Shown in pieces: positions 49,225 through 56,595 of a DNA stretch of 64,000 nucleotides. Origin of the DNA: Protaetiibacter sp. (GTDB taxonomy: Bacteria > Actinomycetota > Actinomycetes > Actinomycetales > Microbacteriaceae); the NCBI GenBank assembly GCA_030150265.1, contig JASLGG010000023.1, forward strand, positions 99,228 to 163,227, read 5' to 3'. A model generated the notes under the pieces. That model had not been told where the DNA came from and did no database searches. It saw only the letters and a list, made by a program, of their open reading frames with translations. Position 1 is the first letter of the stretch; every line of letters starts with the position of its first letter. The translations under genes were made by a program, and so were the position numbers.

Positions 49225-50019
49225 ATGGCATTCGACATCGACCGCTACACCGCCACCTCGGATGCCGTCGCCTGGGGCGACCTGGACTTCGACGCGTTCG
49301 ACACCGATCCGCTCCCCGAGTCGAGCCTGCGCACGCTGCGCTACATGTGCGACATCGAGTACCACACGGTCTGCTACCTGCGGGACCTGCTCACGACCCC
49401 CTCGCACAACGAGCCCGAGGTGGGCGCGTTCATGACGATGTGGAACCGCGAGGAGTTCTGGCACGGCGAGGCGCTCGCCGCGGTGCTCGCGAAGCACGGC
49501 ATCACGGTCGACTTCGACCAGCTGAAGGCCACCCGCCTGAAGCTCGGCTGGAAGGACCGCCTCGACCCCATCAAGCAGTCGGTCATGGGCGGGCTCGTCG
49601 GCAACGACTTCGTGGCGGTGCACATGGCGTGGGGCGCCGCGAACGAGTGGTCGGCCAACGCCGCGTATCTGCGGATGGCGGAGCTCGAGGGGCACCCCGT
49701 GCTCGCCGAGCTGCTCAAGCGCATCGCGCGCCAGGAGACGCGGCACGTCGCCTTCTACGCCTCACAGGCGCGCGACCGGCTCAAGGACTCGAAGAAGGCG
49801 CAGAAGCTCGCCCGCTTCGCGCTCTCGCGGTTCTGGGGTCCGGTGGGCTCGGGCGTGCAGGACGACGCCGAGGTGACCCACGTGATGAACCACCTGTTCG
49901 CGGGCGTCGAAGGACGCAAGCTCGTGCGCGACGTCGACTCGCACATCGCGAAGCTGCCGGGGCTCGGGGGGCTGACGATCGTCGAGGACTCGCTCGAGAA
50001 GCGCGGCATCGCGGCGTGA
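49225..50019 (+). CDS. Ferritin-like di-iron oxygenase/desaturase-type protein
   Basis: A 264-residue four-helix-bundle protein with a complete di-iron ligand set: Glu45 (CDIEYHTVC), Glu77 and His80 (REEFWHGEAL, ExxH), Glu141 (ANEWSANAA) and Glu171 and His174 (RQETRHVAFY, ExxH). This E / ExxH / E / ExxH order is that of acyl-ACP desaturases, ferritin-like oxygenases and related enzymes. There are no membrane segments. In the lipid cluster it could desaturate or hydroxylate an acyl or alkyl chain. Formation of a vinyl ether is possible but speculative, since known plasmalogen desaturases are membrane enzymes of another family. Its stop overlaps the next start by 4 bp. Confidence 0.78.
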   Translation: MAFDIDRYTATSDAVAWGDLDFDAFDTDPLPESSLRTLRYMCDIEYHTVCYLRDLLTTPSHNEPEVGAFMTMWNREEFWHGEALAAVLAKHGITVDFDQLKATRLKLGWKDRLDPIKQSVMGGLVGNDFVAVHMAWGAANEWSANAAYLRMAELEGHPVLAELLKRIARQETRHVAFYASQARDRLKDSKKAQKLARFALSRFWGPVGSGVQDDAEVTHVMNHLFAGVEGRKLVRDVDSHIAKLPGLGGLTIVEDSLEKRGIAA

Positions 50020-50648
50020 GCCGCACGCGCGTCTGGAGCTTCGCGCTCGACGCCGCCCTCTACCTCGCGCTGCCGCTCCTCGGGCTCTTCGTCTGGGGAT
50101 GGGACTGGCGCCCCATCGTGCTGCTCTACTGGCTCGAGAACGTGACCATCGGCGGATCGGTGTTCATCTCGCTCGTCAGGCGAGCACGCGGCGGCGAGGG
50201 GGTGCAGGCTGGCCTGCCCGCCTCGTTCTTCCTGCTGCACTACGGCATCTTCACCTTCGTGCACGGGATCTTCGTGGTCGTCGGGCTCACCCTGTTCCCG
50301 ATCCTCACCGGGGCACGGGTGGAGCCGTTCCAGCCCCTCTGGGTCGTGCTCGCGTGGCTCGTGACGACGCTCGTGCAGTGGTATCTCGCACTGCGCGCCG
50401 ACCCGCCGCAGCAGGGCGGTGTCGGGCGCGCGTACGCCCGCGTGATCGTGCTGCACCTCACGGTGCTCGGCGCCGTCGGGCTCATCGCGGCGTTCGGGTT
50501 GCCCGCGATCGTCGCGGTGTTCCTGGTGGTGTTGCACGCCCTCGTGGACACGATCGCCTTCGTCGTCGGCTCCCGGATGGCGAGCGCGCGCTACCGCTGG
50601 ATCCCCACCTCCACCGGGGTGTGGACCCTCCGCCGCGACGCCGAGTGA
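50016..50648 (+). CDS. Integral membrane protein (DUF6498-like)
   Basis: A 210-residue membrane protein with about five helices. It starts at GTG overlapping the di-iron gene. Notable segments are WDWRPIVLLYWLENVTIGG (a conserved YW-x-EN motif), LLHYGIFTFVHGIFVVVGL (two His at a helix border) and VVLHALVDTIAFVVGSR. This resembles the uncharacterised DUF6498 membrane family, though I cannot confirm membership. As last gene of the FAR / di-iron operon it may be a membrane partner for the cluster. The His and Glu pattern in helices could bind metal or cofactor, but that is not established. Confidence 0.65.
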   Translation: MSRTRVWSFALDAALYLALPLLGLFVWGWDWRPIVLLYWLENVTIGGSVFISLVRRARGGEGVQAGLPASFFLLHYGIFTFVHGIFVVVGLTLFPILTGARVEPFQPLWVVLAWLVTTLVQWYLALRADPPQQGGVGRAYARVIVLHLTVLGAVGLIAAFGLPAIVAVFLVVLHALVDTIAFVVGSRMASARYRWIPTSTGVWTLRRDAE

Positions 50649-50661
50649 GCCCCGGCTCCGC

Positions 50662-50693
50662 GTCAGGCGGGCTCGTCGTCAGGCGGGCTCGTC
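50662..50693. repeat. 16-bp tandem duplication at a gene end
   Basis: GTCAGGCGGGCTCGTC occurs twice in a row (50662-50677, 50678-50693). On the minus strand each copy encodes DEPA plus a stop, so the duplication repeats the last codons and stop of the small protein gene. Probably a recent slippage event without effect on the protein. Confidence 0.75.
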
Positions 50694-50867
50694 GGCGGGC
50701 GGGATCGGGCCGTCGCCCTCCGCCTCGGCGATGTCGGCGACCGTCTCGCGGTCGGACGTGCCCTGCCCCGTGAGGCTGTTCTCGATGTCGTCGGACTGCC
50801 CGCTGTCGACCACGTCCCAGGTCTGCGCCGAGTCGCCCGACTGGTTGCCGCTCGCATTCGTTCCCAT
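50679..50867 (-). CDS. Small acidic hypothetical protein
   Basis: A 62-residue, strongly acidic, hydrophilic protein (MGTNASGNQSGDSAQTWDVV ... DSGQSDDIENSLTGQGTSDR ... PPADEPA) with no signal peptide and no hydrophobic core, so it is likely disordered. Similar short, Asp/Glu/Ser/Gln-rich proteins are common in Microbacteriaceae, without known function. It is divergent from the TetR gene, 66 bp between starts. The coding call rests on composition and position and is moderate. No homologue family recognised. Confidence 0.5.
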   Translation of the reverse strand: MGTNASGNQSGDSAQTWDVVDSGQSDDIENSLTGQGTSDRETVADIAEAEGDGPIPPADEPA

Positions 50868-50933
50868 GCCCCGAGTGTGCGCCTGCGCCGGCCGCGCGTC
50901 GAGGGGTTGACATCCGACGCGTAGAGTCGCCGC

Positions 50934-51482
50934 ATGAGTCCCGCACGCCCGTCGAGCAAGGAGGCCATCCGGGCGGCGGCGGAGCGGCTCTTCCCCGCGG
51001 GCGGCTACGCGGGCACCTCGGTGCGCGACATCGCGGCGGCGGCCGGCGTCGACGCGGCGCTCGTCATCCGCCACTTCGGCTCGAAGGAGCGCCTGTTCCT
51101 CGAGTCGATGCAGGTGGAGCTCGACGCGCAGCCGCTCCTGGAGGGTCCGCTCGAGACGCTCGGCGAGCGCTTCATCGAGTTCGTGCTCGCGCCCGACGAC
51201 CAGGTGCGCGGCGTCTTCCTCGCGCTGCTGCGCGCGAGCGACTCCGACGGCGTCGCGCCGCGGCTGCGCGAGGTGCACGACACGGCCTTCGTGGCCCCGC
51301 TCCGCTCCCGGCTCGAGGGCCCGGATGCCGAGCTGCGCGCCCGGCTGGCAGCCGCCCTCGTGGGCGGCTTGCTCTACAGCCTCTGGGTGGTCGGCGACGA
51401 GGAGCTCCTCGCCGCCGACCACCGCGAGCTCGTGCACCGCTACGGCGCACTGCTCCAGGCGCTGATCAGTCCCCCCGGATGA
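50934..51482 (+). CDS. TetR-family transcriptional regulator
   Basis: A 182-residue TetR repressor. Helix-turn-helix at residues about 10-55: KEAIRAAAERLFPAGGYAGT, SVRDIAAAAGVDAALVIRHF, GSKERLFLESM. The C-terminal ligand domain is helical (LGERFIEFVLAPDDQVRGVF, LVGGLLYSLWVVGDEEL). It is convergent with the SDR gene (18 bp between stops). The upstream region of that SDR has a TTGACA-ended palindrome, and GGTTGACATCC at 50905-50915 just before this gene shares a half-site, so the regulator may control both itself and the SDR. Ligand unknown. Confidence 0.87.
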   Translation: MSPARPSSKEAIRAAAERLFPAGGYAGTSVRDIAAAAGVDAALVIRHFGSKERLFLESMQVELDAQPLLEGPLETLGERFIEFVLAPDDQVRGVFLALLRASDSDGVAPRLREVHDTAFVAPLRSRLEGPDAELRARLAAALVGGLLYSLWVVGDEELLAADHRELVHRYGALLQALISPPG

Positions 51483-51500
51483 TCCGCGCCCGGAACGGGG

Positions 51501-52526
51501 TCACTGCACCGACCACCCGCCGTCGGAGGCGAGGATCTGGCCCGTGACGTTGGTGGCGTCGTCGCTCAGCAGCCAGGTGATCGAGGCCGCCAGTTGCGCG
51601 GGCTCCGCCACCGGCGGGATCGTCGTGAGCAGGCCGCCGATGCGCTCCTGGCCGAGCTCGGATGCGAAGCTCGCCTCGATGTTGGTCGCGACCGGTCCCG
51701 GCGCCACGGCGTTCACCCGGATGCCCAGACCCGCGTAGATGAAGGCGCTCGAGCGGGTGATGCCCACGACGGCGTGCTTCGAGGCGGTGTAGGCGAGGCC
51801 GGCGGCCGATCCGCGCAGCGCCGCCTCGGAGGCGACGTTGACGATCGCGCCGCGGCCCGCCGCGAGCATGACCGGCAGCACGGCGCGGGTCAGCTTGAAC
51901 ATCCCGTCGACGTTCACGCGCATCACGCGGTCCCACACGGCGTCGGAGACCTCGTGGAGCGGGGTCATGTCGTCCATGATCCCGGCGACGTTGGCGAGGC
52001 CGTCGATCCGTCCGCCCGCGGCGGCGACGATCGACGCGATCGCGTCCGGGCTCGTGATGTCGCCCGCCACGACCACCACGTCGCCGAGGGACTCGGCGGC
52101 GAGCTCGTCGAGGCGCTCCTGCGAGATGTCGACGGCGACGACGCGGCCGCCCTCGCGCGCGATGCGCGACGCGGTGGCCTTGCCGATGCCGGACCCGGCC
52201 CCGGTGACGACGATCGTGCGGCCGCCGAACCGGCCCGGGACGATCTGCTCGACCCAGGCGGCCGTCGCCGCGTCGGCGTCGTCGTCCTCCTCGACCGGCA
52301 CCTCGCCGCCGTTGACCTTGACGACCATCTCGTCGATGACCGCCTGGGGCAGCTGGCCCTTGCTGAGCGCGACGAGGCGCTGGAGCGGGAACAGCCTGAC
52401 CGGCGCGAGCGCCTTCTCGTCCTGGCCGCCCTGCGCGAGCAGCTCGCGCAGCAGCGGGCCCCCGACCGGATGCTTGAGCCATTCGCCGACCGACGACTTC
52501 GCGGTCAGCGGCTTGTCCTTGGCCAT
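51501..52526 (-). CDS. Short-chain dehydrogenase with N-terminal extension
   Basis: A 341-residue protein. Residues about 100-341 form a classical SDR: TIVVTGAGSGIGKATASRIA, GLANVAGIMDDM, IVNVASEAALRGSAAGLAYTASK with catalytic Ser/Tyr/Lys, and a C-terminal DATNVTGQILASDGGWSV typical of FabG-like enzymes. The first ~95 residues are extra (SSVGEWLKHPVGGPLLRELL, APVRLFPLQRLVALSKGQLP, an acidic VEEDDDADAATAAW linker). I do not recognise that domain. AGAGGA precedes the ATG. The TetR-type palindrome at 52591 lies 65 bp upstream. Substrate unknown. Confidence 0.83.
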   Translation of the reverse strand: MAKDKPLTAKSSVGEWLKHPVGGPLLRELLAQGGQDEKALAPVRLFPLQRLVALSKGQLPQAVIDEMVVKVNGGEVPVEEDDDADAATAAWVEQIVPGRFGGRTIVVTGAGSGIGKATASRIAREGGRVVAVDISQERLDELAAESLGDVVVVAGDITSPDAIASIVAAAGGRIDGLANVAGIMDDMTPLHEVSDAVWDRVMRVNVDGMFKLTRAVLPVMLAAGRGAIVNVASEAALRGSAAGLAYTASKHAVVGITRSSAFIYAGLGIRVNAVAPGPVATNIEASFASELGQERIGGLLTTIPPVAEPAQLAASITWLLSDDATNVTGQILASDGGWSVQ

Positions 52527-52590
52527 GATGCGTGTCCTCTCCGACGGCCCGCGAGAGGGGCCGTCGCCTCCAGTGTGCGCCGCCGGACGG

Positions 52591-52615
52591 CGGGTGTCAA
52601 CGGCGTTGACACCCG
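52591..52615. promoter_or_regulatory. 25-bp palindrome, candidate TetR operator
   Basis: CGGGTGTCAACG-G-CGTTGACACCCG: two perfect 12-bp arms around one central base, between the divergent SDR gene (start 52526) and the 52682 gene. It shares TTGACA with the sequence upstream of the TetR gene at 50934. Size and symmetry fit a TetR site. Confidence 0.65.
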
Positions 52616-52650
52616 CGAGAGGCGCGGTGCGGGCGTATCGCATAGGATTG

Positions 52651-52665
52651 AATGCGCAATCGATT
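52651..52665. promoter_or_regulatory. Candidate LacI operator A (GCAATCGATT)
   Basis: ATGCGCAATCGATT at 52652-52665, ending 16 bp before the start of the glycosidase-like gene. It matches 12 of 14 positions with the site at 57053-57066 before the aldolase operon. AATCGATT is a palindrome with the central CG favoured by LacI regulators. The likely cognate regulator is the LacI gene at 62720. Confidence 0.55.
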
Positions 52666-52681
52666 TTTCAACGGAGATCCG

Positions 52682-55147
52682 ATGCCCGCGAACCTCTTCC
52701 GCCATCCGCTGGCGACCCCCGAGTGGGAGTCCGAGCCCGCCGCCGGCCTGCGCCTCGCGACCCGCGCGCTCTGGACCGCACCCCGGCCGGACGAGGCTGA
52801 CGCGCCCGCGCGGCGCATCATCCACCAGCGCGCCATCTTCACGAGCAACCCCGGGCGCTTCGACGCCCTCACGGTGGGCTGGGGCCCCGGCTATCACAAG
52901 TGCGCGAGCGGCCAGGAGCGCGATGCCGCACTCGACGTGATCGTCTCGCGCGGCGACCGCGAGGGATGGCACGAGCTCGGCCGGCTGCGCACGAGCACCG
53001 CCGAGCTCGCCGCGGGCGAGACGCGCCTCGAGCTGGGCGGCGTCACGGCATCCGCCCTCGTCGCGGAGGTGCGCCGCGCCGCCACCGACGGCTGGTGGCC
53101 CGGATGGAACCTCGCGACCGCGGGCCTGACGCTCGCCGGCGAGCTCGACCGCGCCTGGACCCCCGGGCCGGACGGCTGGCTCGAGGTCGGCGAGGTCGAC
53201 CCGAGCGGGGCGGAGGCCGGCGTCGAGGTCGAGCTCTCCGCGACCGACGTCGTCTTCCGCACCCCGCACCTCGCGGTCGGCTTCCGCCTCAAGAGCCCCG
53301 CCTTCTCGCACCTCGCTCTCGATGCCGACGGCATGGGGCGCACCTCGACGAACCTGCTGCAGCTCCCCCGGTCCATGGACATCGTGCGCTCCGGCGTCTA
53401 CCCCTCGGGCGTCTACCCCGTGCTGCGCGACCAGAACGCCGAGTACCTCGCGCAGGGCCCCCGCTTCGCCGCGACCGACGGCACCCTGCCGATGGGCTTC
53501 CTGCACCGCGGGTACCACGGCGAGACCTCGGTGCGCGGGTCGACCGTGCGCTACGAGGTGACGATCCCGGATGCCGGCCAGCGCTACGTGCTCGCGTTCA
53601 CCGTGCACGCCGACCGCATCGAGCTGTGCGCCGAGCGCCACGGGGCGGAGGACCGCCGCGCGTGGCAGAGCTCCGCCTGGCACGTCGCGCTCGACAACCG
53701 GGTGACGCCCTCGTGCGCCCTCGGCGAGCCGACCTTCTCCGGCGAGACGGGGCTCATGCGCGGGCCGGTCGCCTGGCATTTCCCGCGTCACGGGACCCTC
53801 CTGCTGAGCGGGGGCGACGAGGTGCTCTGGCGCAGCGACTCGGTGCGCCCGCTCGACACCAACACCCTCGAGCTCAAGCTCGGCGAGCAGCCGACCCCCT
53901 TCGGCGACTACCTGCTGCCCGCGGGCTCATTCCGCGCCGAGCTCGTGCTGCGGGTCGACTCGCCGCGGCTCGCGCGGCTCGCCGACGACACCCCGCCGCC
54001 CGTGCGCCGGGCGCTCGAGCGCCACGTGCTCACGGCGCTGCCGTTCCGCGCCGACACCACCACCTACTCCAACAACGCCGCGTCGATGCACTGCACCACC
54101 TCGCTCGCCGACGTCTCGGCGATCGCGGCGCATCTCGGCGAGGCCCCCGGCATCCGCCCCCTGGCCTGGGTGGGCGACTCCCTGCAGCGCTGGATCGACG
54201 GGGCGCCGAGCTACGGCTCCGGCGCGACCTCGCACGGCCACCATCGGCTCGAGGACGAGTACGTGCACCTCGCCGCCAACACCCTGCTCGCGATGGGGCG
54301 CTACCTCCACGCCTCGGATGACGCGGCGTGGTTCACCCGGAACCGCCCCGCGATCCTGCGGGAGCTCGGCGACATGCTCGCGCGCGACGTCGACGACGAC
54401 GGCCTGGTCGAGTCCACGATCCGGCTCGGCCGCTCGGGCGAGCACCAGTGGAGCACGGCCTGGGCGGACGTCGTCTCCTTCGGCTGGAAGGACGCCTGGG
54501 CCAACGCCGTGCTGTGCGAGGCGTGGGGGCTCTGGGCACCGCTGCTGCGCCGTCACGGCGAGCCCGCGCTCGCCGACCGCATCGAGGCTGCCCGCGCCGC
54601 GCTCGTCGCCGCCTACCTGCCGACCTTCCACAACCCCGCGACGGGACTCGTGGCCGGCTGGCGTTCGCGCGACGGCGAGCTGCACGACCACGGCTTCTCG
54701 ATCGTCGTCGCCCAGGCCTGCGCGAGCGACGCGGTGCCGCTCGACCACGCCCGCCGGATCATGACCGCACTCGTGGCGGCATGGGAGGCGACCGGCCTGC
54801 ACGACCTCCGCAACGGCATCCCGCTCAACCTCTGGCGCATCCCGGAGCACGACCTCGGCGGTGTCGTCTTCGGGCTGCCGATGGGCAGCTACCAGCAGGG
54901 CGGCTTCTCGCACCACGGCGCCCGCGTGCTCGCCCTGGCCTTCGAGCGCTGCGAGATGCGCGCCGAGGCCGACCGCGTGCTCGAGCAGCTGTGCGCGACG
55001 ATCGCCGACGACTCCTCCTTCGGCGGAGTCGGCAGCGGACGCGACTGGCGCATGGCCGACGGCACCCCGAGCGGATACGAGGGCCAGCTCGTGGAGGGCT
55101 TCAGCGTGCTCTCCGCGGCCCTCGCGCGCTACGCGATCCCCAGCTGA
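52682..55147 (+). CDS. Large glycosidase-like protein with (alpha/alpha)6-barrel features
   Basis: An 821-residue cytoplasmic protein (no signal peptide). The N-terminal ~450 residues are beta-rich (FRHPLATPEWESEPAAGLRL ... WWPGWNLATAGLTLAGELDR ... MGFLHRGYHGETSVRGSTVR). The C-terminal half is helical, with segments of an (alpha/alpha)6 barrel such as those in GH78, GH15 and GH63: HHRLEDEYVHLAANTLLAMG, LARDVDDDGLVESTIRLGRS, SFGWKDAWANAVLCEAWGLW, GFSIVVAQACASDAVPLDHA, GGFSHHGARVLALAFE. Candidate acids include the DVDDDG loop and ExxxxH pairs, but I cannot name the catalytic residues or family. GGAG precedes ATG 52682. Enolase-superfamily gene follows after 32 bp. It probably releases a sugar acid or unusual sugar for the downstream pathway. 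Confidence 0.65.
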   Translation: MPANLFRHPLATPEWESEPAAGLRLATRALWTAPRPDEADAPARRIIHQRAIFTSNPGRFDALTVGWGPGYHKCASGQERDAALDVIVSRGDREGWHELGRLRTSTAELAAGETRLELGGVTASALVAEVRRAATDGWWPGWNLATAGLTLAGELDRAWTPGPDGWLEVGEVDPSGAEAGVEVELSATDVVFRTPHLAVGFRLKSPAFSHLALDADGMGRTSTNLLQLPRSMDIVRSGVYPSGVYPVLRDQNAEYLAQGPRFAATDGTLPMGFLHRGYHGETSVRGSTVRYEVTIPDAGQRYVLAFTVHADRIELCAERHGAEDRRAWQSSAWHVALDNRVTPSCALGEPTFSGETGLMRGPVAWHFPRHGTLLLSGGDEVLWRSDSVRPLDTNTLELKLGEQPTPFGDYLLPAGSFRAELVLRVDSPRLARLADDTPPPVRRALERHVLTALPFRADTTTYSNNAASMHCTTSLADVSAIAAHLGEAPGIRPLAWVGDSLQRWIDGAPSYGSGATSHGHHRLEDEYVHLAANTLLAMGRYLHASDDAAWFTRNRPAILRELGDMLARDVDDDGLVESTIRLGRSGEHQWSTAWADVVSFGWKDAWANAVLCEAWGLWAPLLRRHGEPALADRIEAARAALVAAYLPTFHNPATGLVAGWRSRDGELHDHGFSIVVAQACASDAVPLDHARRIMTALVAAWEATGLHDLRNGIPLNLWRIPEHDLGGVVFGLPMGSYQQGGFSHHGARVLALAFERCEMRAEADRVLEQLCATIADDSSFGGVGSGRDWRMADGTPSGYEGQLVEGFSVLSAALARYAIPS

Positions 55148-55179
55148 TCCCGCCTACGCTCAGAGCTCAGGAGACCCCG

Positions 55180-56595
55180 TTGCTGACGATCATCGAGACC
55201 GCCGCCCACGTGCTGCCCGTCCAGACGCGCCTGCCGTTCCGCTACGGCATCGCCGAGATGACCCGCGCGCCGCACGTGCTCGTGCGGGTGCGGATCGCGA
55301 CGCCCGCCGGAACCGCGGACGGCTGGGCCAGCGAGCACCTGCCGCCGAAGTGGTTCATCAAGGACGCCGAGCTGAGCTTCGCCGCCGAGGTCGAGACGCT
55401 CGCCGGCGCGATCCTCTCCGCCCTGGGGCTCGCCGAGGGGGCGGATGCGAAGCACGCCTTCGCGCTCGTGCGCGAGCTCGACCGCCGGCAGTCGGCGTGG
55501 GCGGAGGCCGGGGGCGTCGCGGGGCTCTCCGCGGGGCTCGGGGTCGCGCTCGTGGAGCGCGCCCTGATCGACGCGGTGTGCCGGCTCGAGGGCCGTCCCT
55601 TCGCGGACGCGCTCGACGACGGCATCCTCGGCTTCTCCGCCGCCGAGATCCACCCCGAGCTCGCGGGAACACCGCCCTTGCGCGCGCATCGCCGCCGCAC
55701 GATCGCGGTGCGGCACACGGTCGGGCTCTCCGATCCGCTCACCGATGCGGAGGTGACCGACGACCCGGGCGACGGCCTGCCGGTGAGCGTCGAGAGCGCC
55801 ATCCGCGCCCACGGGGTCACCCGCTTCAAGCTCAAGACAGTCGGCGATGTCGAGGCGGATGTCGCCCGCATCTCCGGTCTGCTGGAGCTCTGCGAGCGGA
55901 TGCGCGTGGACCCGCGCTTCACGATCGACGGCAACGAGTCGATGCGCACGGCGGAGCACCTCACGGGCTGGATGCGGGGGCTGTTCGCGAGCCCCGTGGC
56001 GGACGCGCTGCGCACCCGCCTCGACGCGGTGGAGCAGCCCATGTACCGCGACGTCGCTCTCGGCGAGGAGGCGGCCGCGGCGCTCGCCGAGGTGGGCGCG
56101 CTCGCCCCGGTGATCATCGACGAATCGGATGACGCCTTCGGCACGGTGCGGCGCGCGATGGACCTCGGCTACGCGGGCGGCACCTACAAGGGCTGCAAGG
56201 GCGTCTTCCGCGGGCTCGCCAACGCCGCGCTCGTGGCGCACCGCGACCGCCCGGGCGCTCCCGCGGTGCTGACGGCAGAGGACCTCTGCACGATCCCGCC
56301 GCTGACCGTCAACCAGGATCTCGTGGTGGCCTCCGCGATGGGGCTCGGCCATATCGAGCGCAACGGTCACCACTACTTCGCGCGGCTCGCACCGTTCGAT
56401 GCCACGATCGGCGAGCGGGCGGCGGCCGCGCATCCGGATCTGCTCCGGGCCTCCTCGGGGACGACGAGACTGCGGATCGAGGGCGGCGAGCTGCGGCTCG
56501 ACTCGATCCTGGCGGCGCCCTTCGGTCTCGCGCCCGAGCCCCGACCCGAGACCCTCACCCCCCTGACGACGGCCGCGGCCGCCTCTCTCGCCTGA
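55180..56595 (+). CDS. Enolase-superfamily (mandelate racemase/muconate lactonizing-type) enzyme
   Basis: A 471-residue enzyme of the MR/MLE group of the enolase superfamily. It has a capping domain (VLPVQTRLPFRYGIAEMTRA) and a barrel with the K-x-K pair Lys217/Lys219 (RFKLKTVGD). Metal ligands are Asp250 (IDGNESM), Glu285 (AVEQPM) and Asp314 (IIDESDDAF), and a possible second general base lies in YKGCKGVFRG. Such enzymes abstract the alpha proton of carboxylates, as in sugar-acid dehydratases, cycloisomerases and racemases. About 50-80 residues longer than typical members, with an extension at the C-terminus (LAPEPRPETLTPLTT). The TTG at 55180 is taken because AGGAG lies 7 nt before. The natural guess is an aldonate or uronate dehydratase. 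Confidence 0.8.
   Translation: MLTIIETAAHVLPVQTRLPFRYGIAEMTRAPHVLVRVRIATPAGTADGWASEHLPPKWFIKDAELSFAAEVETLAGAILSALGLAEGADAKHAFALVRELDRRQSAWAEAGGVAGLSAGLGVALVERALIDAVCRLEGRPFADALDDGILGFSAAEIHPELAGTPPLRAHRRRTIAVRHTVGLSDPLTDAEVTDDPGDGLPVSVESAIRAHGVTRFKLKTVGDVEADVARISGLLELCERMRVDPRFTIDGNESMRTAEHLTGWMRGLFASPVADALRTRLDAVEQPMYRDVALGEEAAAALAEVGALAPVIIDESDDAFGTVRRAMDLGYAGGTYKGCKGVFRGLANAALVAHRDRPGAPAVLTAEDLCTIPPLTVNQDLVVASAMGLGHIERNGHHYFARLAPFDATIGERAAAAHPDLLRASSGTTRLRIEGGELRLDSILAAPFGLAPEPRPETLTPLTTAAAASLA

Noticed and set aside
50934..51482. TetR promoter at TTGACA 50907-50912
   Set aside because: No -10 at proper spacing before the ATG; the hexamer fits better as an operator half-site.
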